A DNA stretch of 64,000 bases, taken from Caprella mutica. Taxonomy: Eukaryota; Arthropoda; Malacostraca; Amphipoda; Caprellidae. The DNA lies in the NCBI GenBank assembly GCA_947561585.1, contig CANNZV010001156.1, forward strand, positions 62,001 through 126,000. Reading direction: 5' to 3'. Below, piece by piece: positions 11,845 to 24,092 of the stretch. Numbering within the stretch: position 1 is the stretch's first letter; the number at the start of each line of letters is the position of its first letter. Below the pieces are notes generated by a model, which worked only from the letters and a program-made list of their open reading frames with translations, was not told where the DNA came from and did no database searches. Both the position numbers and the translations under genes were made by a program.

Positions 11845-12375
11845 GAAGAAGAGAAAAAGAGGTGGAGAATGAATCATGTAAGGAAGTGAAATATAAACAC
11901 ACGTGAGTATTGGTGAATGGAAGTGGGAAAAAGAAATTGATAAATAGTATTAAAAGAGAAAAAGAGGTGGGGAATGAATGTGAGGAAGTGAAACATAAAC
12001 ACACGTGAGTATTGGTGAATGGAAGTGGGAAAAGAAACTGATAAATGGTATTAAAAGAGAAAAAGAGGAGGGGAATGAATGTGAGGAAGTGAAATATAAA
12101 CACACGTGAGTATTGGTGAATGGAAGTGGGGAAAAGAAATTGATAAATGGTATTAAAGAGAAAAAGAGGTGGGGAATGAATGTGAGGAAGTGAAATATAA
12201 ACACACGTCAGTATTGGTGAATGGAAGTGGGGAAAAGAAATTGATAAATGGTATTAAAGAGAAAAAGAGGTGGGGAATGAATGTGAGGAAGTGAAATATA
12301 AACACACGTCAGTATTGGTGAATGGAAGTGGGGGAAAGAAATTGATAAATGGAATTAAAAGAGAAATGTATTCAC
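11845..12375. repeat. ~101-bp tandem array, left arm
   Basis: Five tandem units of about 101 bp, each with ACACGTGAGTATTGG (ACACGTCAGTATTGG in the last two), TGGAAGTGGG and AGAGAAAAAGAGG. Open frames on the minus strand are repeat artefacts. The right arm has three units. Confidence 0.9.
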
Positions 12376-12950
12376 ATGGTGGAGAATGATATACCCTGTG
12401 AGGAAGTTATGGTGGGAATTTAGAGGATTAAGAGGGTGAATATGACCATAATTTAAGGTGAATAAATTGGTTAAGGTAATTATACCGAAAGGTGGGTGTA
12501 TTAAATAAATAGTACAAGAAATAAAAAATTAATTAATTAAAGAAAAATCGGACCAGATGTTGTATAAAAAAAACTATAATTTAGGTGGCTATAACAATAA
12601 CTCTTTTTTCCATTAGTTATAGAATCATCGTTAGTGATAAATGTAAGACAAATAATGAAATAAGGCATTATTATTCCAATAATTAGATGGACATTTACCA
12701 CATTTAGTTGGCGTATTCAATTTATTCTACTGTGTCTATTATTTGTTTGGTTGTTCAGTTACTGATGAACCAAAATATTAGTTAAAAGGACCAGTAGAGA
12801 ATCGAATCCCAACTCAAATTTTGTTACTTTATACTTTTTTATGAAATAATTGATGAGTTGGTACACTGGATTATTTTTTATTCATACCTGTGACTGCATC
12901 TTTAGACTCATTCACATCTCACCACTTATTTCCTCATCTTCAGGTAAATT
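12376..12950. other. Unique non-coding stretch, left arm
   Basis: No gene, RNA gene or tandem repeat recognised. It matches about 36770-37340 in reverse orientation. Confidence 0.5.
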
Positions 12951-12954
12951 AGAT

Positions 12955-13240
12955 GTATAAGAATATTCTTTTTCTTGCTCGCAGAATGAGAATGCCATGT
13001 TGTACAACTTGGTCTTCATTTGTGATATCTTGTCATTTCTTGAAAAAGCTCAGCCTGTTGATTTTCAGAACAAACAGACCTTTCCAATTGTAGTCTTTAA
13101 TTCCTGTTAATAACATTCCGCATTATAGTTTCTTATTTGGGTATAATCTGAGAAAAAGGAATCAGGGACTATTATTCATACCTATCACCAAAATAGGAAG
13201 CTATGGTGATGGAACAATATGTAACGCTTACAATTTGCAA
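12955..13240. pseudogene. Coding-like remnant of uncertain strand, left arm
   Basis: This stretch is less AT-rich than its surroundings. The right-arm counterpart (36491-36780) keeps an 89-codon frame that is broken here by TAG and TAA. Read the other way, short coiled-coil-like pieces such as ENQQAELFQEMTRYH appear in broken frames. It may be a decayed exon of the same locus as the neighbouring coiled-coil frame. No family is recognised. Confidence 0.2.
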
Positions 13241-13641
13241 ACTATTATCTCCTGGCATAATATATATTTATATACAATTTAGTATGAAGCGTACACGACA
13301 AAATCACTTAATCAAACTGATAGTTACTTGTATTTAATATCTAAATGCTATGCGGTCACATCAAACTGGAGCAAAAATTCATAATGTTCTCTCTGCTACA
13401 CCACTGCTCTAATTCTGACAACTAATTTTTTTCTGTGATCGTACAGTAAAAATTTAGGTAATGAAAGTGAATTTACCTACTAAAATATCCTCTGTTTTCT
13501 ATTTACACAAAAAAACTCATCATACTTATTCATATTTTAAATTGAAATTCTGTAATTTGAATATACATATTGAGAGGTCATTAAAATATCGAATTTAGGT
13601 TGTGATTATGTATTTAATTTCCTTAATTTATGATAAAGTTA

Positions 13642-14193
13642 TCATTATCGTTCCAGCTTGTCAATGCACTTGAGTTGATGGTAGGTTTGATTTGCCAGAG
13701 CCCTGGCATCACTCAACTCAGTTTCTAACTTTTATTTCTCACAGATGCGCTCTTCCACATCCATTCTTGTTCTATGTACTTCCTACTCTGCCTGCTTCAG
13801 AAGATATTGGTAGTAGCTAGGGTCCCCAGCATTCTTAATCTCAGCCATCAACGCAGTATTCTTTTGCTGGAGACAAGCCACAACCTCCATTTCTTGGTCT
13901 GCCTAGCTTCTCATCTCGTCAAGACGCTTCTCTTGCGCCGAGTTATCTTTTTGAATCTGGTCGTACTATTACATCAGGTACGCCTCATCGCCAGCTGCTG
14001 CTTCTACAGCAGACTTTTTCTCAGCGAGAAGAGACTGTAGTTCATTCTCTGCGTTGATGATCTCAGTTCTCTGCTCCTCAAGTTCACGCCATTCTTTCTC
14101 TTTTTGGACACATTCGTTCTTGGCAGCTGACAAAGATTGAGCCAAAACTTCCACCTTTTCTTGGAACTCTTCGAAAATTACCTGATCGTTCAT
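13642..14193 (-). pseudogene. Coiled-coil frame interrupted only by TAA/TAG, left arm
   Basis: From ATG (14193-14191) to TGA (13644-13642) the frame runs 184 codons with no insertion or deletion relative to the right-arm copy. Its only interruptions are TAA and TAG: the same five as in the right arm, plus a TAA replacing GAA at the last codon before TGA. The translation is rich in Glu, Lys, Gln and Ala with heptad-like spacing, and it is richer in G+C than its flanks. Only three differences separate it from the right-arm copy over 552 nt. The simple reading is a processed pseudogene of a coiled-coil protein; the pattern is discussed as a finding. No family is recognised. Confidence 0.6.
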
Positions 14194-14690
14194 AATTTAT
14201 TAGCAATTTTGACTTTGAAAAAACGAAAATTTGTACACTTTTGATGGTTGGTGTATCATAGTTACGACAACTGCCCTTTATCTTTTTTTCAATGCAGAAA
14301 ATAATTTCGAAATTCTTAATTAGCATTTTGATATAATTTCATTTGAGTATGATTATTTTTTCAATACAAAAATCTTTTAGAATAATTGGATGAAATAGAA
14401 TTTAAATTCTTATTAACTCATCAGATAGGAATGTAAAAGCTTAACATTGAAAAACATTACATCTTCATAGATGAAGAAAAATTTCAATTATATCATACTT
14501 ATATGTATTTAAAGTGTTAATTGTATCATCATTTAACTTTTTCAAATAGATTCGCTGAACATTTACGATCAACTAAAAATTGTTACGTTCGCAGAATGCA
14601 GAAAGGTCATATTTTACTCAGCATTTATTTATTTATTTACTTATTTATCATCTTGTTATTCGCATAACTGAAAAAGTATTAAACCAAATT
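14194..14690. other. Flank of the coiled-coil frame, left arm
   Basis: Non-coding AT-rich sequence. Its first ~130 bp are well conserved with the right arm (34982-35132) and could represent the 5' flank of the coiled-coil frame. No promoter motif is called. Confidence 0.4.
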
Positions 14691-15135
14691 GCCTGAAATT
14701 TGATAAAACGATTAGTCATTGTCTAGTGACCCGCTGGTAGAATTTGGGAGTGACCCGGTCAAAGGTCATGGTCATGCTCATTTATAACTCAAAAAGTATT
14801 GAACCATATTGCATGAAACTTGGTGGGACGATTGGTCAATATACAGGAACCGTTTTGATAGATTTTGGGAGCGATCAGATCAAAGGTCAATGATCAAGGT
14901 CAAGGCCATTTATAACTTAATAACTCAGAAAGTGTTCAAACGAATTGTCTGAAATTTGATGGTCCTGGAACCATCTGGTAGTATTTTGGGAGCGATCCGG
15001 AGAAAGGTCAAGGTCATTTATAACTCAATAACTCAAAAAGTATTGAACCATACTGCATGAAACTTGGTGGTTCGATACCAGTTACCAGTTTATTAAATTT
15101 TGGGAGAAAAAGGGTCAAAGCGGAGGTGAAAGTAT
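14691..15135. repeat. ~110-125-bp degenerate tandem repeat, left arm
   Basis: Four diverged tandem units of about 110-125 bp. Each contains AACTCAAAAAGTATTGAACC-like, TTTTGGGAGCGATC-like and CAAAGGTCA-like segments. The style is that of an old dispersed repeat. Its AGGTCA words match nuclear-receptor half-sites, but no regulatory role is supported. The right-arm copy is at about 34190-34640. Confidence 0.75.
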
Positions 15136-15621
15136 GCGCTCTACCGAGTGCACATAATCTAGTTAACTAATGCATTAGCTGGTATATCACCTTAATAAAA
15201 TACTTTGGCACAAACTGTACTAGCTTTTTGTTGAAGTGTTTCGCTGGTGTACAAAAATGTAAAGGAGAAGCTTTTAGAGCAAATAAATGATGCCATAAAG
15301 AGAATGTCCGCCAACATAAAGCCCCATTTAGTGACTTAATGTAAGCAAGATAAATAGGGAGTTCATTTTATTTTACACAATAGGCTTGGAAGTATCATTG
15401 GTATGCGCCACTCTCTTGGCTGATTAAACTTATTTTGGAAGTATTTTAAAGGGTATAAATTAGATATTATATTCAATTTTATATTATATATTTTTTAGTA
15501 TCCGAAGAATTTTATTTTAATCTGGGAGATCCGTTTTTTTTGTACATCAATTGTTCATCTTTTAGATCAAATTAAATTATGTGAAAAATCTTATATACAG
15601 TTGATATTTTATGAAAATGTA
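15136..15621. other. Non-coding stretch between repeats, left arm
   Basis: No gene or repeat recognised. It corresponds to about 33700-34190. Confidence 0.5.
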
Positions 15622-15625
15622 TTAA

Positions 15626-17325
15626 CACTAGGTGGATCGCAAAAACAAAGATCCTCGGTGGACCGTGCGAGTTATTTTAACCCACACTATTAAAAAACGT
15701 AATCATGGCTTAATTATACGATGAATGATGAATTTATCTGTCGCATAAGACTGGTTACATTAATTGATAACGGTATATTCAGAGATTTTTACTTGGTTTT
15801 TATAGTTAGTAATAGGTAAAACATTGTTTATAGTTAGTTTACATTTTATTATGGCAAGTGAAATATTGTACGTAAGTCAAAGTTCAAAATGCAAGTTGAC
15901 CAAACACAAATATTATGCCGAATGTTGTCGTTTTATGATAAATATTAGAGACGAATATCATCCAAATATCATCGTTTTTACATGTAGTACGTAGCGATAT
16001 GGAAACAACCTCAGATAACCATACTGACTAATATTTATCTCAAATAATTATGATACATGGAGTACATTTCCCACAGGCAGGAGAACATTTGCATCTCCTA
16101 GACTCCTACATCTTTTTTCTAGTTTAGTCCCAGTACTTTCAAGTGTGGATCACTGAATTGTTCACAAGTCTTTCAGTTGTTGAAGGCATCATGTCAAAAA
16201 TCTGATTTTTCCTCTTCAGATCTGTTTCACCATGAAATTTCTTATATATTGTAGTACCTGTTACCTCTCAGTATAGCACAATTTGTAAATCTAGAATACA
16301 TTTATACCTTTACAATTGTATCTGACAAATTGAGTAGCAACATCATGATAAAATTTGCAGAGGCCAACGATGTGATGACTCCTTTATGGACTACTTTCTT
16401 ACCCTTTGATGAACAATATCTACTCCAAATATATTTGGTTACAATATTTGTTCTACAGAGTCTGAAATATTTTAGGATCAGTTGAGATAGACCAATCAGT
16501 ATGAAGCAGAGATAAAATTATTTTGATATATGTTCTTCTTATTCTTGAGTAACATTGTTGTATACAGAGGTGCCTTGGGTGATTTTCTGTAAGGGGGAAT
16601 TTATTATATATTACAATATATAGTTCCGATGACTGTCATCTTCTTCAGTGAATTCTCAGCTATTCCTACAGATGGGGAAAAAGTTGTCTGAAGTTACAAT
16701 CTGTCCTGTACTAAAAAAAAGGACCATAAGTTCAAAAATGACGTACTGATAGTGATTTCTCTTTGTGCCAATAACTATCTCTTCCTAATGAGGAAATCCA
16801 TTTTCCAAATATTTATTCATCTCAATCACAAGTAACCTAAATTGTTACCGAATTACTTGGTTCACCAGCCATGTATTGAGTTAACTGATATCGCGAATTT
16901 GTTGAAAAGAGATGCTCATCAATAGTTACGAAACTCTTGCCTTATGATTCATCCACAGGTGTCGCCATCAAAAATGTTTATATTTCATCATTTGTGAGCG
17001 TTCTTGGCAACATATTTACTGGTTTGGTTGTTTAGACAGTACTAAAATGAGTGTGCATGTGCTCAATTATTATCACACAAGTATTGTTTGACCCTGTTTA
17101 GACTTGTCAATTCATTATCTCAATCTAGTACCCCCCAAGTTTCCGCCAAAATGAAATTTTATGAGAGCGGGTTTATATGACCCACTGCGCTTTGGAGATA
17201 AATGTTAAAATATCTCGAATATTCATGAAAAGTCAGTAAATTTTATATACATTGGTGCACTAACAAAGAAATCTTACAGAGTCGAAAATAATTTGCGGGT
17301 TAAAATGACCCACCGGTCCACCGTG
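15626..17325. mobile_element. piggyBac-like element, degenerate, left arm
   Basis: Both ends abut TTAA (15622-15625 and 17326-17329), the piggyBac-superfamily target site. Inverted termini read CACTAGGTGGATCGC and, from the other end, CACGGTGGACCGG; the right-arm copy restores CACCTGGTGGACCGC. Subterminal GGGTCATTTTAACCC and GGGTTTATATGACCCAC words are typical of this superfamily. I found no intact transposase frame, so it is a dead or non-autonomous copy about 1.7 kb long. It predates the inverted duplication. Confidence 0.6.
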
Positions 17326-17402
17326 TTAATAAAAATATATCAACTTTTAAAATATAGTAGAATCCAGAATTGTGAACTCCTCTTTAGTGTATTAATTAGC
17401 TG

Positions 17403-17516
17403 TAGCCTGAACAGTGAACAAATTTTATTTAGTCTGCGATGAATTGCTATCAGTTTTAGAAACTGAAGGCTATATTTCATGACAAACTAAAGAAAATCTG
17501 TTCACTATAGAGGCTA
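17403..17516. repeat. Short hairpin element, left arm
   Basis: About 114 bp forming an imperfect inverted repeat. TAGCCTGAACAGTGAACAAA at the start pairs with the reverse of TTCACTATAGAGGCTA at the end, with about 50-bp arms. The right-arm copy is at 31814-31925. Confidence 0.6.
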
Positions 17517-18056
17517 TATCTTAAATCATTCACTATGCTCACTATAATATTTCAGATATGAAATAATAATTGAATAATCCAGTCCAACTTTAATTGATAA
17601 TCAGAAACTGTGCTCGAGTATCATATTATCTTTTAAATTTCGTAAATTACATCATAAAAACAATTAATTTCATATGGAATTCCTTGCCACCAAAATCTAC
17701 CCTATCAGATAATGTAATAAAATTAGTGAAAGTGGATAAAAGATGAAATGGTGATGTGACATTGCAAAAAGTTACTAGAATTTATATGTTCTATTCAAAA
17801 TCTACCTCTTTTGATATTTATTAAACTTATCATTGGAACATTACACTTTTCTGATATTCATTCAAAACAGATATTAATAAAGATTAACAAACGGTATAAA
17901 CAACAACATTCCCCGTCCGTAATTCCTCCGACACCACATCGACGACTTCATTCAGAGTCCCCATATTTCGAATTTAATCAGCTCCTAATTAGCAAGTTTG
18001 TCAATTTGTCAGGTGGATTTATTCATCGTCTCATCAGAGCAAAGACTTCTTTCAGA
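17517..18056. other. Non-coding stretch, left arm
   Basis: No recognised feature. The 85-codon frame at 17811-18068 has no domain and no intact equivalent in the right arm, so I do not call it. Confidence 0.45.
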
Positions 18057-18722
18057 ATAACTGGCTGATGAAGTACATACACCTTCTAATTAATTGCTAT
18101 ATTAGGCTATACCGATAAGAATAACTGGCTGATGAAGTACATACACCTTCTAATTAATTGCTATAGGCTATACCGATAAGAATAACTGACTGATGGAGTA
18201 CATACACCTTCTAATTACTTGCTATAGGCTATACCGAGAAGAATAACTGGCTGATGAAGTACATACACCTTCTAATTACTTACTATAGGCTATACCGATA
18301 AGAATAACTGGCTGATGGAGTACATACACCTAATTACTTGCTATAGGCTATACAGATAAGAATAACTGGCTGATGGAGTACATACACCTAATTAATTGCT
18401 ATAGGCTATACCGATAAGAATAACTGGCTGATGAAGTACATACACCTTCTAATTAATTGCTATAGGCTATACCGATAAGAATAACTGACTGATGGAGTAC
18501 ATACACCTTCTAATTACTTGCTATAGGCTATACCGATAAGAATAACTGGCTGATTGAGTACATACACCTAATTACTTGCTATAGGCTATACAGATAAGAA
18601 TAACTGGCTGATGGAGTACATACACCTAATTAATTGCTATAGGCTATACCGATAAGAATAACTGGCTGATGAAGTACATACACCTTCTAATTAATTGCTA
18701 TAATAGGCTATACCGATAACAA
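18057..18722. repeat. 60-bp tandem array, left arm
   Basis: Eleven tandem units of about 58-62 bp with GATAAGAATAACTGGCTGAT, AGTACATACACC and GCTATAGGCTATACC. A higher-order repeat is visible: a block of several units with the same variants occurs twice. The right arm has about eight units (30770-31275). Confidence 0.92.
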
Positions 18723-19073
18723 TAACAAAGTTCAGTATCAGGGAATTACATGGAATGGATTTACAATGTGCATGTAGCATTTTAGGCCGTATTAATGTGT
18801 TTAAATAACATTTTGTAGTCCTTAGTAGTGAGTTTAATTCCTGCTCGGTCTAGTTTTATTTTGAATCTAACCTCATTTCTTCTGATGTTTGTATATTATT
18901 AATATGTACTCTTTATTGACAATGCCTATTTACAGAGATATCTTCAGTTGAGAGTCAGTGTGGATATAACAGTGTATAGTGTTTCTAACGCCTTATTTAT
19001 CTACCAATTTCTGTGTTTGCTTCAATAAAATAGTCTTTACATCTACTGAACAACTCATTTAGAATACACACTA

Positions 19074-20781
19074 CAGGGTGACACAAAAGTTCTGAGATAT
19101 ATAGAATCTATCAGATTGTCTCGAAACTAACTGTCGAGTGAAACACAGTGCGTGTGACTGAGTCTTTATTAGTGATCTGCAAGGACAGACAAAAAAATAC
19201 ATAAATATTCATCTAGGTAATGGAATTAATTATTTAAAGCATTTAGGTATAGGATCAAATTTAAAACTATATATGAAATAAATAAGTATTTCAGATAAAC
19301 TTACTTTGGGTATTTGGGCTTAAACTTTTTAGAACGAATTAAAATATGTGCATGAGATGTTTTGTAATTGTTATATAAGTAGATAGTAATAACTGCGAAC
19401 AAATGAGACAAAATGAACATCCTACCGAATAACGGAATAGAATTCAAAGAAAATAACTAACGTACGCTAATGGAAATAGGGTCTACAGGTTTTAATTAGG
19501 AGCGAAAGAACTAGTAGGATATAGATTTAGAAGTACGAGACATGGTGTGATAAAAACAAAATAATCAGAAAGTAGTGAATAGGGCTAATAAATATATCAA
19601 GCGTTTAACATCTACTTCAACCTTATCGATGAGTATATCGCATGACGTTAAGAGGAAGTAAATACAAGGGACTTGGAAGAGGCAGTTAGAAAGGAAAGTG
19701 GCTTTTCAGGAAGAGAAGATCGTAAAATGGTTAGAGCAATTTCACAGGTGGAAGTAAATAACAATGGAAGCAAATAATAAAGAGAAAATGTTATGACTAT
19801 TCCATTTAGCAACCACCGAAAGGTAGACACTTTCAAATCAATGATTAGTCACTCTACAATTAACACACACCAACATTTAAACTGTCACAGATCAGATTAT
19901 ATATCACAACTGAATTTGGGTGAAATCTAAAAGAGGTATAAACCTGCGAAATCTACTGAACTAACAACTATATGATTATTAATACCTAGCCATGACACGT
20001 ATACCGACAAGTTCCATAGTTTTGCACGATTCTAAAGACTACTACATTTTGAAATATTTGAAGTTGAAGCACCTACTGAGGGTTGAGTCGGTTTTACTAT
20101 TACGTAAGAAAGAGAATTCGCGGAGAGAAATGTACATCCATAACACAGATAAAACATTAAATAGGTAAAATAAACTTCTCTTATTCAAATAACGGCCTCC
20201 AATGTGTCAGAGTTGCTTAAACCATTTTGCCCAATTTTGTCTGAGTGTTCGTTTAACAGTTTAGTTTTTGTTATATAGTTGCATGAGAATATCCAATACT
20301 TATCTTCTCCAATGCTTATCACACGCAGAATTCCATCGTTTTAAATCAGATGCAAACTTTCCTGCGGGTGAAATTTTCTTAGCACAACTTTTGCTTTCAA
20401 CTGAAAGGGTCATGCATTAACTTCTTAAAAGTAAGAGATGACACTTATTGTAAGTTATATATTATATTGAACACAATTAACTGCGAAAAAATTAAAGGAA
20501 TTTGCTCACAATAGTTCACATATAAGTATTTTATTTACAATGTACAAAATTTTGTTGCAAAACTCTTGTACTCGTACCTAAAACCTACCTTCTACACATA
20601 CTGGGTAGGTGCTAACAAAGAATTGATTTTATAATAAAAAAATGGAATAAAATATTTTGAATACACTCATAGTTATACATCTTTAATCTAATTAAGTAAT
20701 TCAGAGGTATATTATTAGGAGGAAGAATAACTTTATTTTAAAGAAGGATTTAAATATGGATACTTTTTAGCGTTCACCCTG
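19074..20781. mobile_element. mariner-type TA-flanked element with nested insertion
   Basis: Termini CAGGGTGACACAAAAGT and, from the other end, CAGGGTGAACGCTAAAAAGT are flanked by TA on both sides (19072-19073, 20782-20783), as expected of Tc1/mariner elements. Without the nested 1034-bp insertion and its target copy, it is 674 bp, matching the 672-bp right-arm copy (29746-30417). No transposase motif was found; it is probably non-autonomous. Confidence 0.6.
19117..20145. mobile_element. Probable solo LTR, left arm only
   Basis: A 1029-bp insertion starting TGTCTCG and ending ATAACA, flanked by the 5-bp direct repeat CAGAT (19112-19116 and 20146-20150). The right arm keeps the empty site (30375-30379, ATCTG on +), which proves insertion after the duplication. 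TG...CA ends with a 5-bp target duplication fit an LTR left by LTR-LTR recombination. No gag or pol motif is present and the ends are not repeats of each other. The family is unknown. Confidence 0.7.
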
Positions 20782-20939
20782 TATATCATATGAAATGTAT
20801 TCATTTTTATTTGCAATAATATTTTCCAACAGAAGTTGAAAATTAGTTGGAAAATTTTAAACTAAAATTTTAAACTATGTTTAAATAAAGCACGGTGAAA
20901 GTTTGTTTAATCGATACCTCCACCGACATGTATAGCTAG

Positions 20940-21070
20940 CTTCTTGTATCACCAAAAATGTATATGTATTAATTGTAAATCCCAAATTGAAACCAAGAGC
21001 ATCTGATACATCATACATGGTACCTTCCAGACAAATCAGTAATCCCACTGAGCTACGAACTTGAACCCCT
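20940..21070 (-). mobile_element. Probable tRNA-derived SINE
   Basis: Read on the minus strand, TAGCTCAGTGGGATTA (about 21055-21040) matches an RNA polymerase III A box. About 60 nt further on, GGTTTCAATTTGGG (20994-20981) resembles a decayed B box. A-box to B-box order and spacing fit a tRNA-derived SINE head. No functional tRNA folds from it. The 3' extent and target duplications are uncertain. Confidence 0.45.
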
Positions 21071-21979
21071 AACTCAGAGTTATGATAGTCAAACAGATTA
21101 TTAGTTCGCCAAACTCCAAATTAATATTTATGTATCTCATATGTTTCAGTTCATGTGTTCCACGCCTTTTGCCGATTAACGCAATCTCGCGAAAGCACCG
21201 CGAATTATTAAACCACTAAACCCCCTTAACCCTAATCAGACTGACAAAATGTATGTCTGTAAAAGACTGAGTGCGTAAGATTCGCTACACAATTGGTATT
21301 TATAAAACCAGCGGCTTGAACTGCATGATATTTTGTCAGTTCATAGCTTTTATTATATAAATTTACTGTGTAAAATTTTATATACCCACGATTGATAGGA
21401 ACAAAGTTATTACATTGATTGTATTTTGCATGAACTGTGTACGTTACACTTGCAGTGGGGGTGAAATGGGGTGGGGGCATCTTGCGTAAGTGTGTACGGG
21501 CGCTGTTTGCCCAGTCACTGTTATTCCGAGAACAATTTATTGCAAATAACAATTATTACAATTCTGTTAATCGTAATAAATTAAAAACATTGAAATACTA
21601 ATCATTTATTTATTTCCTGTTCTAATTGATTGCTTGGTGCGTAGCGACATCTGGCAACCATGTGTACGTATGTGCTTTAGTGTCTTGCGTGAGTACTGTG
21701 GGGGTAGTCACACGTACATATTTTCAGTGAACTATAAAATTGTACTCACATTCATGCTTGGCATTATGTTCTTGTTGGCATATGAGAAAAAAGTTAAAGT
21801 ATGACCATATACAAAAATATCTAATGAAAAAAATCATGAAATCTTAATTGATTCAAATTAATCATGTACAAATATTTAATCGCTATTATAAAGTCTAGTC
21901 GAGCTCAAACTCCTCAGTCAGTCTTTTAAGGGTTAAGCCGACCTTACGGGTTTGTTTTATTTACTATATTTTATTTATT
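21071..21979. other. Spacer stretch without recognised genes
   Basis: Contains a 106-codon minus-strand frame (21232-21552) without any domain I recognise. A more GC-rich patch lies around 21440-21530. Nothing else is supported. Confidence 0.4.
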
Positions 21980-22333
21980 ATGAAATGTTTAATGGGAGGT
22001 ATGCCTCCATTGGATCCCCCCTCCCCCTGTCAGGTCATCAAACAAGCATAAGGTGTGCAGTACAACAAAGAAGCGGATACAACAAACTTCATTACGGCAC
22101 TTATTTATGTTGAGAGTTTCAAAGTAATAACTATTAATATCCTGTCATCTTTGATGAGTTTTTCAAAGTTATCTCCATATATTTATATATAAATGAAGAT
22201 AATATTGAAACTGTCAACATTGATGGCCGTTATGTTTGTTGTGTCCGCTAGTTTGTTGAACTGCACACTTCATGATTGTTTACTGCCTCGACAGGAAGGT
22301 TGGGGGAGGGTACGCCCCTCAATAAACATATAT
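21980..22333. mobile_element. Hairpin MITE in spacer
   Basis: About 354 bp forming a long imperfect inverted repeat with arms of about 150 bp. ATGTTTAATGGGAGGTATGC at the left pairs with the reverse complement of GTACGCCCCTCAATAAACAT at the right. Inner matches include GTGTGCAG, CAACAAA and TGTTGA...AGTTTCAA. It has no coding capacity. Confidence 0.7.
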
Positions 22334-24060
22334 TAGTATTCGATATCATAATAAATAAAATGAAGATATTAACAAAAAACGCTCAGAGCATTCTCGAGAT
22401 TGTGCAAACCACCGAAATGCGCAGAACACATGTATTGGATATTATCAATTTGGTATTTAAATGTTTAATTATAGGAGATTCAATAGGGCTAAAAGTAACA
22501 AAGAAAAAATTGTCATAGCAATATGAAACATATAGAATTATATTTTTAGACAACATACTTTTGAGAAATAATACAATTAAATTTGCTATTGATCTCAAAT
22601 TATTTTGTGTGCAATTAGATTATCTTATTATTTGAACTTTAACTTGTATTATAATTAAATATTTATTTGTAAACCTTTTTAACAACTTTTAAACAAAATA
22701 ATAATAGTGTACGATAAACAGTGCATTATACTAATGGTGATTTCTATCATTTGTTCGTAATGGAAGGAACATTTTCCCTTCAATATTCTATATATTTTAC
22801 ATTTTTTGTTACGAAAGGAACTGTAATAAGTTCTCTAGGCTGTGAAATAAGGGGCATTGATTAAACAGTCGGATAGCACACTAGTCTCATTTTATTTTCA
22901 ATTAATGATTATTGAGCTAGAATATCCTCAGGTTTGGACGATTTGCTGTGACTTTTAAGGGACCAATAAGACTGAATTTAAACTGAATTGCCTGAAAGCA
23001 TTTAACAAACGCACCGGAATTCAACTAATTTCGTATCATTTACTTTTTGGGCTCAAATTCTCTCTAACTTGTTTAATTAGAATCCCAATATAAATAAATG
23101 AGTGGAATAGTAAACAAATTCATTATTAGCTAGAATAAGAAGTGTTTAATTATACAATTAATTGGTTGAGGTATTATTATTAAAAAAAGAGCCGGTAATG
23201 TTATTTTTTGAGAGAATATTTCATTCCTCCGATGGTTTTAGTTTTCTTTTTCAGACAAGACAATAGAAGGCAAACTTTGTAAGCAAAGAAAATATTGACA
23301 TAATTTGACGCTGACGCCTAAACATTTGCGAAATAAAGTTAGAAGCACAGGCAAGAATTTCTCTTTTGTTTCATCCTTTGTTGGCATTGTTGGGGGAGAG
23401 AAAAATGCTCTTATTAAATAAAGAGACATTTGTTCTAAACTATGTGCTTAAATTACATTAGATTTACACTTTGTTGCAGAATGGACACTCAGAAAATGCC
23501 AAAATGTTAACATCATTTTTCTTTATTACATTATGGATATAAATACAAACAAGTTTTCTTGATTTAGTGTGATTAGTTAAACAATTTTTTTTTATATCGA
23601 GTTTGTATGAATCGAGTCATTAAATGAGCTGCTACTAACCTGAATATTTTGTTTATTTATTTTTAACAACAACGAATTTGTTCTCATTAAATTTGGTCCT
23701 AAAGCCACGCCTTATTAAAATGTCTCATAAATTTTGGATGCCAAGCTTCTTGAGCTAACTTATAACTTCGTGTGACCTTTACTGTTCGGATCATCTCATT
23801 ATATTCACTAGAATAATAATTTCTAACTTATTTATAAAAAAATGCTAAATAGTTTGTATGGTACTAAGAGATAAATTTAACATTTTTGTATTTGAATTAT
23901 TGATTAATATTGCGTGGTATATATTTAAAAGATATCATTGAGCAGTCTTCACTGTATTAATTTTAATTAGATACTAGTCACACAACCTAAAGTTTGTATA
24001 ATACTATAAAAACAGAATAAATATTATAGTAATTATATAGTAAGAAAGTTCAACACATTT
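22334..24060. other. Spacer stretch without recognised genes
   Basis: AT-rich sequence. Short frames at 22276-22518 and 23238-23429 have no recognisable domain or coding bias. No repeats or RNA genes seen. Confidence 0.45.
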
Positions 24061-24092
24061 CCTCAACTTAATGCATGTATACATACATCTTC

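Larger units (their letters stand above)
501..20811 (+). repeat. Left arm of giant inverted duplication
   Basis: The sequence from about 501 to 20811 is repeated in reverse-complement order at 52439 to 29716. Matching landmarks in inverted order are the hAT MITE, all 13 helicase exons, the 35-bp arrays, the A-rich block, the ~101-bp array, the coiled-coil frame, the piggyBac-like element, the 60-bp array and the mariner-type element. The outer edge lies in the shared AAAGGTTGAAAACAAA and the inner edge in the shared ATTTTTATTT. In the segments compared by hand, exon 1 has 5 mismatches in 312 nt, and non-coding stretches vary from about 2% to nearly 20%. Confidence 0.95.

Noticed and set aside
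14691..15135. Cluster of AGGTCA half-sites as a nuclear-receptor enhancer
   Set aside because: The words are part of a four-unit degenerate repeat found in both arms; repeat structure explains their recurrence.
15626..17325. Intact piggyBac transposase
   Set aside because: I searched both strands for a long frame or the acidic catalytic motifs and found only short broken frames.
18057..18722. CRISPR-like array
   Set aside because: Units are contiguous 60-bp tandem repeats without unique spacers, in a eukaryotic context; it is a minisatellite. The same applies to the 22-bp, 35-bp and 101-bp arrays.
20940..21070. Functional tRNA gene
   Set aside because: The A box is good but the B box is decayed and no acceptor stem pairs; SINE-like instead.
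21232..21552. 106-codon minus-strand gene in the spacer
   Set aside because: No recognisable domain, poor start context and no second line of evidence.
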